DNA from: Arion vulgaris
Lineage: Eukaryota; Mollusca; Gastropoda; Stylommatophora; Arionidae
Direction of reading: 5' to 3'
Length of the DNA stretch: 64,000 nt
Assembly (NCBI GenBank): GCA_020796225.1
Contig: CM036765.1
Coordinates: 5,924,805 to 5,988,804, forward strand
A program made the translations under genes and the position numbers. The stretch's first letter is position 1. The number at the start of each line of letters is the position of its first letter. The notes beneath the pieces were generated by a model. It had not been told where the DNA came from, ran no database searches, and saw only the letters and a list, made by a program, of their open reading frames with translations. Of the stretch, positions 32,170 through 44,200 are shown in pieces.

Positions 32170-32970
32170 TCACTGAATGCTCCATATCGATCACTTGTTA
32201 ACCATTCTGTGTGATCTGTATGTCATCTGACCTCAGAGCGATTGTACATTGTGAGAGTTATGCACATCCGATTTCTGCGATGCTTTTGATTTACTAGGGT
32301 AGCTTCCCTAGGACCCTACCTCTGTCGCCTCTTACTCTATCTCTCTCTCTAATCCCCACTTAGACTGATGAACCAAATTTTATCATGAATTTTACTGTTG
32401 CTTTTAGGGTCTCCGTCCCTCCGTACAACATTTCGCGAAGCTCTGTGTTATCGGGCCACGTTTCTTTTCTCAGGGCGGCTAACAGCTGGCAGTCTTGCAG
32501 TATGTGCTCTGCCGTCATGTCCACCTTTTCACAATGGCACAGGCTAGTTGTGACAATTCTGAATTTGTTAAACTTGTGGGCTCGGAGTCTGTTATGGCCG
32601 GTACGGAGGCGGAATATAGAACTTGTTCACTATGGGACAGACCATAGTACCCATCATTGCTGTTGTTTTGTGGGTGGTCTTTTGACCATTTTTTATTCTA
32701 GAGCCAGTCGATGGTTGTTCTCGCCTCTTCATAGCTGATCTCGTGATCAGTCTGCGGTAGTCGCCCACCTGCTTTTGCACCGCTTATGTTGCAGCGTGAT
32801 GGTGTCCACTGTATGACTGTGCATTTAAGTGAGTTTACTAGTACACCAAGGGTCGCTTTCAGTTCAGTGTATTCTGTTTTGTCTGTGTCGCCTCTTATAA
32901 CATGCCATGTAGGTCGCAGTGGTACTATTCTTTGCTTCCCTTGTAGGCCCCGGAACCACACAGGCGACAT
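32170..32970 (-). mobile_element. SINE-B split by LINE-D
   Basis: Left part 32170-32334 has the GAA-tail side, gtacaatcgctctgagg and gtcgacagag-related sequence. Right part 32886-32970 has gtcgcagtggtactattct and the 5' end cgcctgtgtggttccgg. The junctions repeat tgtcgcctctta. Confidence 0.88.
32335..32885 (-). mobile_element. LINE-D 3' end inserted in SINE-B
   Basis: A perfect 12-bp duplication, tgtcgcctctta, lies at 32323-32334 and 32886-32897. Minus-strand translation gives LKCTVIQWTPSRCNISGAKA (RNase H region) and CHCEKVDMTAEHILQDCQLL, then KETWPDNTELREMLYGGTET. The Cys/His spacing is a zinc knuckle. The 3' end is gttcatcagtctaagtgg then a gagagagatagag tail. Confidence 0.92.
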
Positions 32971-33139
32971 AATTGCATCAACAATTGTCCTCTACTTTCC
33001 TGGTCTCTGGCCATTTTCTTGATCAGTTTCAAGGATAGTCCAGCATCCTTCAGTTCCTCAAGAAGATTTCATCTCCAGGTTTGTTTAGGACATCTTCTTG
33101 TTCATTTACCTTGTGGGTTTCCCTCAAGTGTTTGTCTCA

Positions 33140-33370
33140 TCACGATGGAGCAGGCTGGAAAGCTGCAGCTTGGACAATAATCATATATATAAATTTGTAA
33201 CAAATTTGCTACTAATGTTCACAATTTTCAAAATGACATTGAGGACCTACACAGATAGTGTACTGTCACTGACATCTTCCTGTGTAAGCAACAAATGAAA
33301 GACAGAAGCACACATGGTCATTTACCAAAGTGAAATGATGATGTTCCTATCACTCAAATAATCAATTCAA
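33140..33370 (+). mobile_element. SINE-A, 5'-truncated
   Basis: ggagcaggctggaaagctgc, gacatcttcctgtgtaagc, gaagcacacatggtcattta and tcctatcactcaaataatca as a decayed tail. Confidence 0.75.
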
Positions 33371-33384
33371 CATCATCCAACAGC

Positions 33385-33660
33385 TTCTCCTGAGCAGAAC
33401 TTTGCCATCCTAATAGGCTTTCAGAATTTCTCTCTCATAGGCCAGATGTACCATCTCTGCAGCCGTCATGCTCAAGTCATTAATTAGTCACATCCTGAAT
33501 CCATCTTCTTCAAGGTCTTCCTCTTCTTCTCTTTGCCAGGATGCTTCCTTCTATAATGATCAACTCCAACCCGTTGTGTTTTTTATATGTCCAACACACT
33601 TCAATGTTCTCTTTCTTATTTGTACAATCATCCAGTTTTCTTTGATTCTGAATTTCTAGA
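33385..33660 (-). mobile_element. LINE 3' module
   Basis: The minus strand carries tgagagagaaattctgaaag, gatggcaaagttctgctcag, shared with 15425, 46190 and 61525. Confidence 0.55.
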
Positions 33661-33679
33661 TAGATTTATTTGTTCTCTT

Positions 33680-34020
33680 TTCCATCTGTAGGCCATCATA
33701 TCTCTCCACAACTCTCTCATTGGTGCAGTTAATCAGTTCTGACATTGATCGTTTGTCAAACCACAATGTCGGACCGCCCAACACCTTCTCCCTCTGTCTT
33801 TCTTAGTCCTTCCTTCTGTGAACTTGACCATAGTCAACAAATGTTCTAAAACTTCTCTTCGCATTATATGTTCGAAGAATCTTGATTGTCTCATTCTTTT
33901 GTTTTGATAAGGTTTCTTTGTTTGCAGGCCTGTTTTAAAACCTCATCATTTGTTTTCTTCGCTCTCCATGAAATTCTCAGCATTTTTCTGTAAAACCACA
34001 TCACTTTATCCAGATTAAAT
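33680..34020 (-). mobile_element. LINE-A, truncated copy
   Basis: The reverse complement aligns with the end of the 405-codon LINE-A frame: MWFYRKMLRIS, KTNDEVLKQACKQRNLIK and EYIMRREVLEHLLTMVK can be read with frameshifts. Confidence 0.78.
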
Positions 34021-34199
34021 CCATAAGTAGGCCGAACATTTCGGATGCGCCTGTCCTACACTGCATGGAGACTGAACCAGTAAAGTTTATGATTCTTTGG
34101 CACCAAACATAACCACAGATGTTAACCTGTTGATAAGAATGAATGAAACAAACAAATCCATAATATTCACAATATGCTCAACTATTCACTTCTTACTTC

Positions 34200-34396
34200 T
34201 TCGACGAATGACACTTGTTCACTCTTTGATTTTTGATCTAACCTAGAGTGATTGTCGTTGTGATGCCTACAAATAGCCAGACACTATTTCTGTGACGTTT
34301 TGATTACTGATACTTCTAGGCCTACTGTCACCTGACATGTCTTGTATGTCGCAGTGGAACTATTCTTTGATTCTCTTGCGGGCCCCGACACCAGAC
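34200..34396 (-). mobile_element. SINE-B, diverged
   Basis: Minus-strand copy with gtctggtgtcggggcccgca at its 5' end and gtgacagtaggcctagaag in the body, with many small deletions. Confidence 0.7.
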
Positions 34397-34413
34397 AGCT
34401 ACCACTATTCCCA

Positions 34414-34474
34414 ATTTTGCAACTTATGTTTCTTGCTCTAACAAGCTCAAAAATAATTTAAATAAGCCAACAGA
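34414..34474 (-). pseudogene. Duplicated copy of the last PTPDC1-like codons
   Basis: This 61-bp segment is about 89% identical to 34994-35055 inside the terminal exon. In the same frame it reads GLFKLFLSLLEQET and then TAA, where the exon copy has CAA. The two copies flank a LINE-G fragment. Confidence 0.8.
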
Positions 34475-34479
34475 CTTTA

Positions 34480-34985
34480 CCAAGCATTTGCTATTCTGAA
34501 GAACATATGGAGCTCAAGAATGATCAGGAAAACCTAAGATGATATTTAACTCAAATGTCAAGGTTGTCCTTCTGTATGGAGCGGATACATGGAGAACTAA
34601 GGGGAACACTAACAAGTTGCAGACATTTATCAATAGATGCCTGCGCAGGATACTCGATCTGCGATGGTATGACAGGACCACAAACAGGAAACTGTGGGAT
34701 AGAGAGGGACAACGGCAGGTGGAACAAGAGATAAGGGGCAGAAGGTGGCGATGGATATGTCACACACTGAGGAGACCCTCAAACAGCATCGCAAGACAGG
34801 CTTTCTAATGGAAGCCCCAGAGTAATAGAGGTAAGGGAAGACACAGTAACACCAGGAGTGGGAAGTTGGAGACGGAATGCAAGAAAATGGAAAGAAAGTG
34901 TAGAGATCTGGAAAAGGTGGCCTTGGATAGGAGAGCTTGGAAGGTTGCGGACTTATGCCTCCCTAGGGGTTAAGGGTAACAACAA
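34480..34985 (+). mobile_element. LINE-G (RTE-type) fragment beside the PTPDC1-like terminal exon
   Basis: Translation reads FNSNVKVVLLYGADTWRTKG, FINRCLRRILDLRWYDRTTN, then RGRRWRWICHTLRRPSNSIA and, after a frame break, LDRRAWKVADLCLP. This is the RTE-type C terminus. A second copy is at 57990-58340 on the minus strand. Confidence 0.85.
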
Positions 34986-34990
34986 AGAAT

Positions 34991-35239
34991 TCACAACTTT
35001 GCAACTTGTGTTTCTTGTTCTAACAAACTCAAACATAACTTAAATAAGCCAACAGCTGAATCTTGTTTGAGATCTCCAAAGTGACTTTGTCTTGAAGATG
35101 TATAACTCAAAATAATATTAAGTCTCTTTTGGCACAGGTAGGAAAGAAAGAACTCCAGTGCTTCTTGTCTCAGTCTCAGCGATGTGATGTCAAACTTGGA
35201 TACAACTAACATGATGTATTCCAGGAAACATTTGCTGCT
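34991..35239 (-). CDS. PTPDC1: PTPDC1-like terminal coding exon
   Basis: The acceptor is tctgtccacag|AGCAGCAAA. The 82 codons plus TGA are in phase 0 and include CFLEYIMLVVSKFDITSLRL, then RQEALEFFLSYLCQKR. Helical content and position agree with the family C terminus. The last 20 codons are duplicated at 34414-34474 on the far side of a LINE-G fragment, and the stop codon lies at the duplication/LINE junction. No clear AATAAA signal is seen just downstream. Confidence 0.85.
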   Translation of the reverse strand, partial: SSKCFLEYIMLVVSKFDITSLRLRQEALEFFLSYLCQKRLNIILSYTSSRQSHFGDLKQDSAVGLFKLCLSLLEQETQVAKL

Positions 35240-38200
35240 CTGTGGACAGAAAGAAATATTATAACGTATAAAACATCATAAGTGGAGTATATGGTTGAAT
35301 GGATTAGAGTTACACCGACTGAGATGGGTTACACCGACTGAGATGGGTTACACCGACTGAGATGGGTTACACCGACTGAGATATGTTTCACCGACTGAGA
35401 TTGTTTCACCGACTGAGATTGTTACACCGACTGAGATTTAGTTACACCCACTGAGATATGTTACACCGACTGAGATGGGTCACGCCAACTGAGATTGATT
35501 ACACATTCAGGAAGCCCTGGAAAAATTGATACAGAAGATTACCAAATATAATTCCTACTAATAATTTTCACAATCTTCTAAATTACATCAGGGACATTCG
35601 CCGGTGCTACAGAGTTCATGCACTACCGCCGAGATCTTCCTGTGTAAGAAAGTGATCAGAGCACATATAGCTACTCACCGAAGTGCAATGATAATGGTCC
35701 TATTAATCAATCAATCAATCCCTCAATAAAGATGTTTTATATCGAATGAGATGCACAACAAAATATGGAAAATTGTTATAAGATAAAGTAGTTGTTTGCG
35801 TTCGTTCTTTGTGACCAAATTGATCATTCTTATTTTGATGTATAACTGATCTTTGCCAAGAACGACTATATGTTGCACACACAGTTCTTAGGTTCTTACA
35901 TATGTATGGTAACATACATAAGTAGGACAGGGCTTCAAAAATGTAGTCTAACTTAAGATACTGTAATATCAAATGAAGAAAACAATATCTGAAAATGCAG
36001 ACTCACTTTTTCAAGACGAAGAAGAGCTCTTCCAGAATCAGTGACATTTTCTATTAAAACAGAGACATCTTGAGTCCTCAAGACTGGTTCCTGTAGAAGA
36101 GAATGTAATAATTACTGCGAGAACTTTCAAAGTAAGAATTATTGTAAGAGATTTCAATGTAAGTATTACTGTAAGAGATTTCAAAGTAAGTATTACTGTA
36201 AGAGATTTCAAAGTAAGTATTACTGTAAGAGATTTCAAAGTAAGTATTACTGTAAGAGATTTTACTGTAAGAAATTTCAAAGTAAATATTACTGTAAGAG
36301 ATTTCAAAGTAAGTATTACTATAAGAGATTTCAAAGTATTACTGTAAGAAATTTCAAAGTAAGTATTACTGTAAGAAAGAGATTTCAAAGTAAGTATTAC
36401 TGTAAGAGATTTCAGAGTAAGAATTACTGGCACAATGTACAATCGCTCTGAGCCTCAGATCACAGACATATCACAAAGTGTGTTTAACAAGTGATCGATA
36501 TGGAGCGTTCGAAGAAGAAGAAGCAATGACTCTTCTGTAGCCTAATATCACAACACATGAGTTAATTCTACACATCGCAATGTTTCCTTACATTCAACTG
36601 ATCCAGCCAATCACACAAAATTCCACATATAACTAATGGATTCCCTTCTCTTGCCAAGTCTTGCCATCCTTTCTCTGTTAGGTTCAAATTTTCCTAAATA
36701 ACAGAAGAAAAAAAAAACTACAGAGTGATGTATATTAACATTATATCATCTATTACAGCGCTCTCCAGTGTCTCTGTGGTGTAGAGGTTAGGCCTCTCAT
36801 GCCAAAGGTAACTGGTTCGCTCCCTCGTGGAGCCATCAGGATATTTTTCCACAGATCCCTGATCTCAGTGTAGGTGAGATCGAGATCCTAGTCCTATCGG
36901 AGGCGGACATAAAACATAGGTCCCATGTTCAATTTGAGCACTTAAACGAACCCTTGGCAGTTCAAAATCGATAAGAACAGGCAGGAAAGCTGCTGCCAGG
37001 GGCAAAATTCAGTAGAAAAAGATAAAATTCCTATAAAAATATCTTACCATCTTCACAATTATATCGGGACCCTTGCCGGTGCTACAGAGTTCGTGCATTA
37101 CAGCTGAGATCTTCCTATGTAAGAAAGAGATTGCAGCACACATGATTACTCATCGAAGTGCGATGATGATGGTCCTATTAATCACTAACTCAATCAATCG
37201 GTGAGTGCTGTCCAACACAGTGTCCATGTGATACATCACTGGCGCCCTATTTTATTTCTCCTGCTTTAACGCTAATCAGAATTTCAGGTAAAAAAATGTG
37301 TTTCTGAATAACAGTATCGTTCAATTTAATTGTCAATACAAAATACAAATTCAACTTATGTATTCATCTTATTATGTTCATAAATGTTACTATTAGCTTG
37401 AAAACATTTGATTTTGCAGCGTTATAAACTAGTAACAACAGAGATGAAGTGTCTGCGCTGAATTTTGGGAATAAAAAGAGACTGGTTGAGAAATAAAGAC
37501 ATCAGGAAAAAGTGGGTACAACATCAGTACTGAACTTCTTCAAGAAGGAACACATTAAATGGTTCGGCCACATAAGCAGATTACCATCACTACAGAGAGC
37601 GATGTTACTCCGATACAGTGAATACAAAGCAAAAGGCTGCCCACGCAAAGGTGGACCTCATAGATAACAGAGGCGACTAAAGAACTATTTATGAAGCACA
37701 CACAAAAGCCTGTGCTAGAAATCTCTTCTTACCCTGAAGGCAAATCAAGATTGGAGAAGAGAAAGAAAGACAAGATGCAAAGAGAGGCTTGCTCCAGGTG
37801 TCTCCATTTTCGACCTGACATTGAAAGGCAAAACAGGATTAAATAGATAGATAAGACGCACTGTCGGTTTGCCAGACCCGTCACAGTGGGGTGTTGATCA
37901 CTGATTTGATGTCATTGCATGATATAATTTAAAGCTCCCAATCCTACGCTTAACGGCAAGAGTGGACAACCAATTCTATCATCCACCTGGGGAAAGATAA
38001 GAGACAATTAATATTCTTTTATTATTATCTCATTTCATGCCAATCGCTGCACACTGCACCATTCAAGTTTTTTCCCCTTTATACAAGTCTTTCTAGTTTT
38101 ACTTTTACTACTTTTACTTTACTACTTTTACTTCTTACTTTTACTATCGACATTCACTACCTTCAATTCTCACTATTAACTTCTTACCTAGTTTTGTCAT

Positions 38201-41200
38201 TCATACACTTACATTTACTTCTTACTACTTTTATTTCATTTACTTCTACTTTACTTTACTACTTTTACTTTTACTACTTTTACTCTACTATTTTTACTAC
38301 TTTTACTTTTACTACTTTTACTTCTACTACTTTTACTACTTTTACTTTTACTACTTTTACTTTTACTACTTTTACTACTTTTACTTCTACTACTTTTACT
38401 TCTACTACTTTTACTTCTACTACTTTTACTTTTACTACTTTTACTTTTACTACTTTTACTTTTACTACTTTTACTTTTACTACTTTTACTACTTTTACTT
38501 CTACTACTTTTACTACTTTTACTTTTACTACTTTTACTTTTACTACTTTTACTACTTTTACTTTTACTACTTTTACTTCTACTACTTTTACTTCTACTAC
38601 TTTTACTTTTACTACTTTTACTTTTACTACTTTTACTTTTACTACTTTTACTACTTTTACTTTTACTACTTTTACTTTTACTACTTTTACTTCTACTACT
38701 TTTACTTCTACTACTTTTACTACTTTTACTTTTACTATCGGACAATGATAACAACTAACCTTCAATTCTGCAATTCTGATTAATGCACTGTCTGGGTAGT
38801 CCCCCTGAGTAATCATTGTCCAGATATCATCAGCACTTAACATTTCTGAAGATCTGTTAACTGAAGAAACTGATTTATTGTCATCATTTTCTCTTTCAGC
38901 ATCTTCACTTTTCTCCACTATTCCAAGTTCTTCTACTAATTTACTGGATTGCGGAAATTCTTGAAAAGTATGTCCATAAATTATACAGTCGTCATCATCA
39001 TCACTACAGACAGGAGCAGAATCTGAACACCCTGTATTATCATGAAGCGTCTCAACTCCGTTAGGAAAAGAATTTGTGTTTGGCTTCTCTTCTGCACTAC
39101 TTAAGACACCAGGCTGTGACGATGATGATATAAGTGATACCAACTTATCATTGCTAGAAGAATTCTTCAAAGATTCACTGGGACTTCCTTCTGGTTCTAA
39201 AAAATGTAGCTGTCCAGATGGAGAAGGTTCTCCGCTAGTTAAGATGCCACTGAGAGCATCAAGATCAGTAGTGTCGGGTGTACTCCGAAGAGATGAAAGA
39301 GAATTTCCTGCACCACACAGCTCCAGAAGTCTTTCACAACAAAAATAAACAACCTAGACAGAATAGAAACATAGACACAGATGAATTAATGTTACAACAT
39401 TGTGACAGGCACGAAAAACAAATATTGACACATGTCAATAAAGTGATGAATTATGTACACACTTGGTTATTCTTTTCTTCTTCTCTTTTGTTGTAACACT
39501 GCTGCCAGGTTTTTGCCCAGTGTTGTAGATTTCTGTTTTTGTCTTGCGCTGTTCTGGTGACTTGGGAGATATTTATTTTTATTTTTGACAGGATTCTGCT
39601 ATACAAATTCTACTACGCAATCTATACATCTTGCTTGTAGGAGTTACTTTAGTTGACTGTGCACATAAATGTATGTTATTGCACTCGGCGTACCATAGGT
39701 GCTCAGTCTCCCCAACAGATATCGAAGAGTATGCATATTGATGGTTCCCGTCACTCACAGATTAAACACACTCCTCACGCTGCCCCTCAGGCATCCAGTT
39801 CTATTCGCACAATTTATATTCTATTTTTGTGTCCTCATCCAACGAGCAGTCACAAAGGGACAAAAGAATATCCCTGTGTGTTACTTTAGTTGCCCTCTGC
39901 ACGTTGTCTATTAAAGTTTCTAGACTCCAGAGCATCATTAACAACAGGATATTTATACTTCAAAGGTGACTGTATGGAAAGGTCTAGAACATAGCTCTTC
40001 TTCTTCTATTCTATGCGTTCGTTCTTACGACCAATTTTAATCACTCTTTGTAATATGTTTGATCTTTGCCAAGAACATGTATACGGTGCACATTGGTTTG
40101 GTAGGCCCCTAAATGCATAGACTTCTACACGTTTAGGACATGCATATCCGATTTCAGCCAAACCTCCTTAGTCGCCTCTTACGACATGCGTGACAGGNNN
40201 NNNNNNNNNNNNNNNNNNNNNNNNNNNNNNNNNNNNNNNNNNNNNNNNNNNNNNNNNNNNNNNNNNNNNNNNNNNNNNNNNNNNNNNNNNNNNNNNNAAA
40301 TATTGTCACCATCTTCTAAATTAAATCAGGAGCCTTGCACTGAGGTTGTAAGCCGCAACTGAGGTCTTCCTTTGTAAGAAAGAGATCGGAGCACATAGAT
40401 ACTCACCAAAGTACAATGATGATGTTACTGGTGATAAGTACAATGTTGATGTTTTGGGGGATGAGAATAATAATGATGATCCTGGTGATGAGAACAATAA
40501 TGATGTTCCTGGTGATGAGAACAATGATGATGATACTGGTGACGAGAACAATAATGATGTTCCTGGTGATGAGAACAATGATGATAGTGATGATAATGAC
40601 AGAATAATATACTCACATGGTAAAGTTGTAGAAGAATACTGGAAAATATGAAAACAAAATATATTGAGAAAGTTAAGTTAAACAAAAGTATATATATATA
40701 TGGTACAACTACACATGCCAAATGCAGTAAGCAACACAGACTTTGACACAGTGTTAACCCTTAGAACACAGGCTCTATGCCCGAGTGGTTCCAAATTTGG
40801 GGTGTAAAGAATAGAACCACTGTTACCTGCCACGATGTCGTAAGAGGCGACTAAGGAAGTTTGGCTGAAATCAGATGCATGTGTCCTAAACGTGCAGAAG
40901 TCTATACGTTTAGGGCCTACCAAACCAATGTGCAACGTATACACGTTCTTGGCAAAGATCAAAATAGCACAAAGTGTTTAAAATTGGTCAGTGAAAGAAC
41001 TATTCACAAATTATATCTATAGACACAATCATTGCCCGCTGCCAGCTGTTCGTGCCTTACTACGGTGTAGATAGTCTCTGTAGTGCGGGTTCAAACCAGC
41101 GGCTGCAGAAAACTACAGGTTCCCCAGATTTCACGTGAATTCATGGCACCAAGCGAATTAGAGTCCATGACACCGAGCAGAAGAAGCTTTCAGCCAAGTG

Positions 41201-44200
41201 CTTCTGGATCGAAAATAAAAAAAATCTATAGACACTCAATCAATTGCCGTGTCTGCCAGTGTAGGCGATCATGTCTCTCCACAACTCTCTCTCCTTGGTG
41301 CAGGTAATCAGTTCTGATGTCGATCTTTTGTCAAACCACGGTCTCAGACCATCCAACATATTCTCCCTCTGGCTTCCACAATCTCTCCTTCCCTGAATTT
41401 TGCCTATTGTCACCAACTGTTCTAAACCTTCTCTTCGCATTTTATGCCCAAAGAACCTTGATTGTTTGATTCTTATTGGTTTGATAAAGTTTCTTTGTGT
41501 GCAGGTCTGATTTAAAACCTCAACATTTGTTTTATTCGAAGTCCATGGAATTTTCAGCATTCTTCTGTAGACACTATATAAAGTGTTTAAAAATATATTT
41601 TTTAAATGTGTTGTCAAATATAGTTTTTGCCCTGGTTGACTAGCATTAACTAACTATCCAGACAGCAGAACTGACTGCTAGCTATCAACTAACTAAAGTA
41701 ACCTGCTGTCTTGCAGGTTGGCTGGGGACAGCCCAAGGCTGACAGAGAGCGAACCCAGTAAACACTGGCTAAAATCGGACACATCACCAAAGGATACGCA
41801 CCAGAGCTCCAAATGGTGCTGAAGATGTGACGAAACACATCCATGCTAAGGCTGCATGAATCAGATTTCTACATGAATAAGATTTATGGAGAAATCTGGT
41901 ACATTAGTCTAAGCGGTGATCGCGAGAGAGAGAAAACTAACTAAAGTGCCTAAACCCATCTAAAACCAAAGGATTGACCTCAATGGCTTAGCCCCTCTCT
42001 GCAGAAATGGCACGCCACCTGCCAAGAGTATTGCACAAAGCATGAGCTTCGTAGCTCTGGTAACCTTCCTTCCTTCCTTTCGTTTGCTTGAAATATTGTC
42101 TATATATTTAATGTTGTCTCTTGTATAAACTTCACTGTCTTTTGTAGCTCACACAGAGATCTGTAGTTTCTGAGTTTTCTGTCGAGTGTTGTTCTGCCAG
42201 TGAGTTTGCCTCAGTATATCATATTCGGGGCAGTCTTGAAGTATGTGCTTTGCAGTCTGATGTGCCTGTCTACATGTACACATGGCTGAACTGCCGAGTC
42301 GATTGTGTCCTGTTGCTCTGGCAACAATCCAAGAAGTGAAAAAAAATGCACTTGTGAACTGAACCAAACCTTTAACCTATAGAACGCAAGGCACATAGCC
42401 AAAGGACCCCCAACTAACTAGCTAAAATAAGAGACACTTACATCCGGCATCCATCAGTCTCTGTGGACGATAAGAAAACCCACTAACATCATTACCAGAT
42501 CCACAGTGTGCATGTTCTCCTGCTTGTTGTAGGTTGATAACTGTTTTTACCTGTAATCTAAACAATAAATATCTTATGTATGAAGTGGTTTATGTGGTGC
42601 TGCTGTAAGATGCTTACCTTTCTTCTTCTTCTTCTTTGCGTTCGTTCTTTACAACCAATTTTAATCACTGTTTGTGATATGTGTGATCTTTGCCAAGAAC
42701 GTGTATAGTTGCACATTGGTTTGGTAGGCCCCTAAACGCATAGACTTGTACACGTTTAGGACATGTGCATCCCATTTCAGCCAAACCTCCTTAGTCGCCT
42801 CTTACGACATCGTGGCAGGTAACAGTGGTTCTATTCTTTACACTCCAAATTTGGGCCCCAGTAACCACTCTGGCTTACCTTTCGATGTTAAGGCGCAGAA
42901 TTAAGTGTGGCATTGTGGATGGCCTTGGGTTGAGAGAACAAATAGCCAGGTGACCACAGTTGCAACCCTACCAAAAGGGGAAGAATTGATTCCAATAATA
43001 ATAATAGCCATCCATCGTGATGATGACAACAGTCTCAGACGTGTGCTGTTGCACCTCTCTGGTGTGTACGGATGTGACTGTAGAGTCCAATCCTAGAACA
43101 TAATCCCCTACCACAGGTGGGCATATTTGATCAAGGTTAGACATGTGGGTGTTATGTGTTCTGTCTTTTTGCGCAGCTCATTTTCTCTGTGCCTCAACGG
43201 CACGCCAATTCTCAGCTATGCGGTTTCCTCTTGTGTTGTTACAGCACCACATTTGGCGATCTTGCGTCAGAGATTCCAAGCACATGGTATCTATATCAAA
43301 GCATTTCAGAGACACTTTAAGAGTGTCTTTAAAGTTTTGTTTCTGTCCACCAGCAGAACGTCTGTCCCCTTCTTGCTCTCCATACATTAATTGTTTTGGG
43401 ATCGTCAGCTGGCAACTGAGCAACATGACCGGTCCATCTCACTTGGGCCTTCTGCAACAGGATGTTGGCGCTAGGAACTTTGCTCATGTGAGGACTTTGG
43501 TATCAGGAATTTTGTCCTGCCAGTTTATTTTTAGTATTCTGCGTAGACAGCATCCCAATAGATGGTAGCATGACCAACTACCCCAACATTACTCTTGGAA
43601 GAGAATGTAGAGATTGGAGCAACATAAAGGCTAAATTCGTAGTTAAGGAGCTGATAGAAGATAATCCAAGGTATGATGATGTTGCTGTTTATACTGATGA
43701 GTTGGTGCATTGTGGTGAGAAGTTAGGTTGGGGTTTTTGGCTAGCACGCATGGTAGGGTTGTTGCAGAGCGAATTGGAGCATACAGGCAGTTTACTTCCA
43801 GTATAAGGATAGAGGCTGGCTCTCAGGTACTCCGTTTATTTGGGCCGTTGTTGCATCTGACTCTCAGTTGATGCTTTGGAAGATCCAAAATGGCAGCTTT
43901 CGTTATGAGTGGATGTCATCTCTTGCAGTTTCTAACCTCCAGAGGCATACATGGATCTAATGTTCTGGGCAAGTTCGTGTTTGTGGCAATGAGAAAGCAG
44001 ACACGCTGGCATCAACAGCATCGATTGTTAAGGAGTTGAAAATGGACAAGGTGATGATCTTCGGTCTCTTCACGACTGCCGGTTGGATGAAGGCACTAAA
44101 ATTTATGTTGAACTGATCCAGCGATTTAAGAAATTTGTGCACAACCAATAAGATCGTCCTGCGCATAAAGTTATTCACGGAAGTACAATGGTAATGGTCC

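Noticed and set aside
36766..36850. Genuine tRNA gene at the SINE-A head
   Set aside because: Same reasoning: box-like motifs without a closing cloverleaf, always followed by the SINE-A body.
38194..38748. Thr/Phe-rich and Ser/Lys-rich open frames of 170-180 codons
   Set aside because: Pure translations of the TTTTAC-type array. They lack any independent sequence and start or end at array borders.
38280..38759. Val-Lys repeat tail joined to the PTPDC1-like exon
   Set aside because: It arises only by reading past a good donor site into the intronic array.
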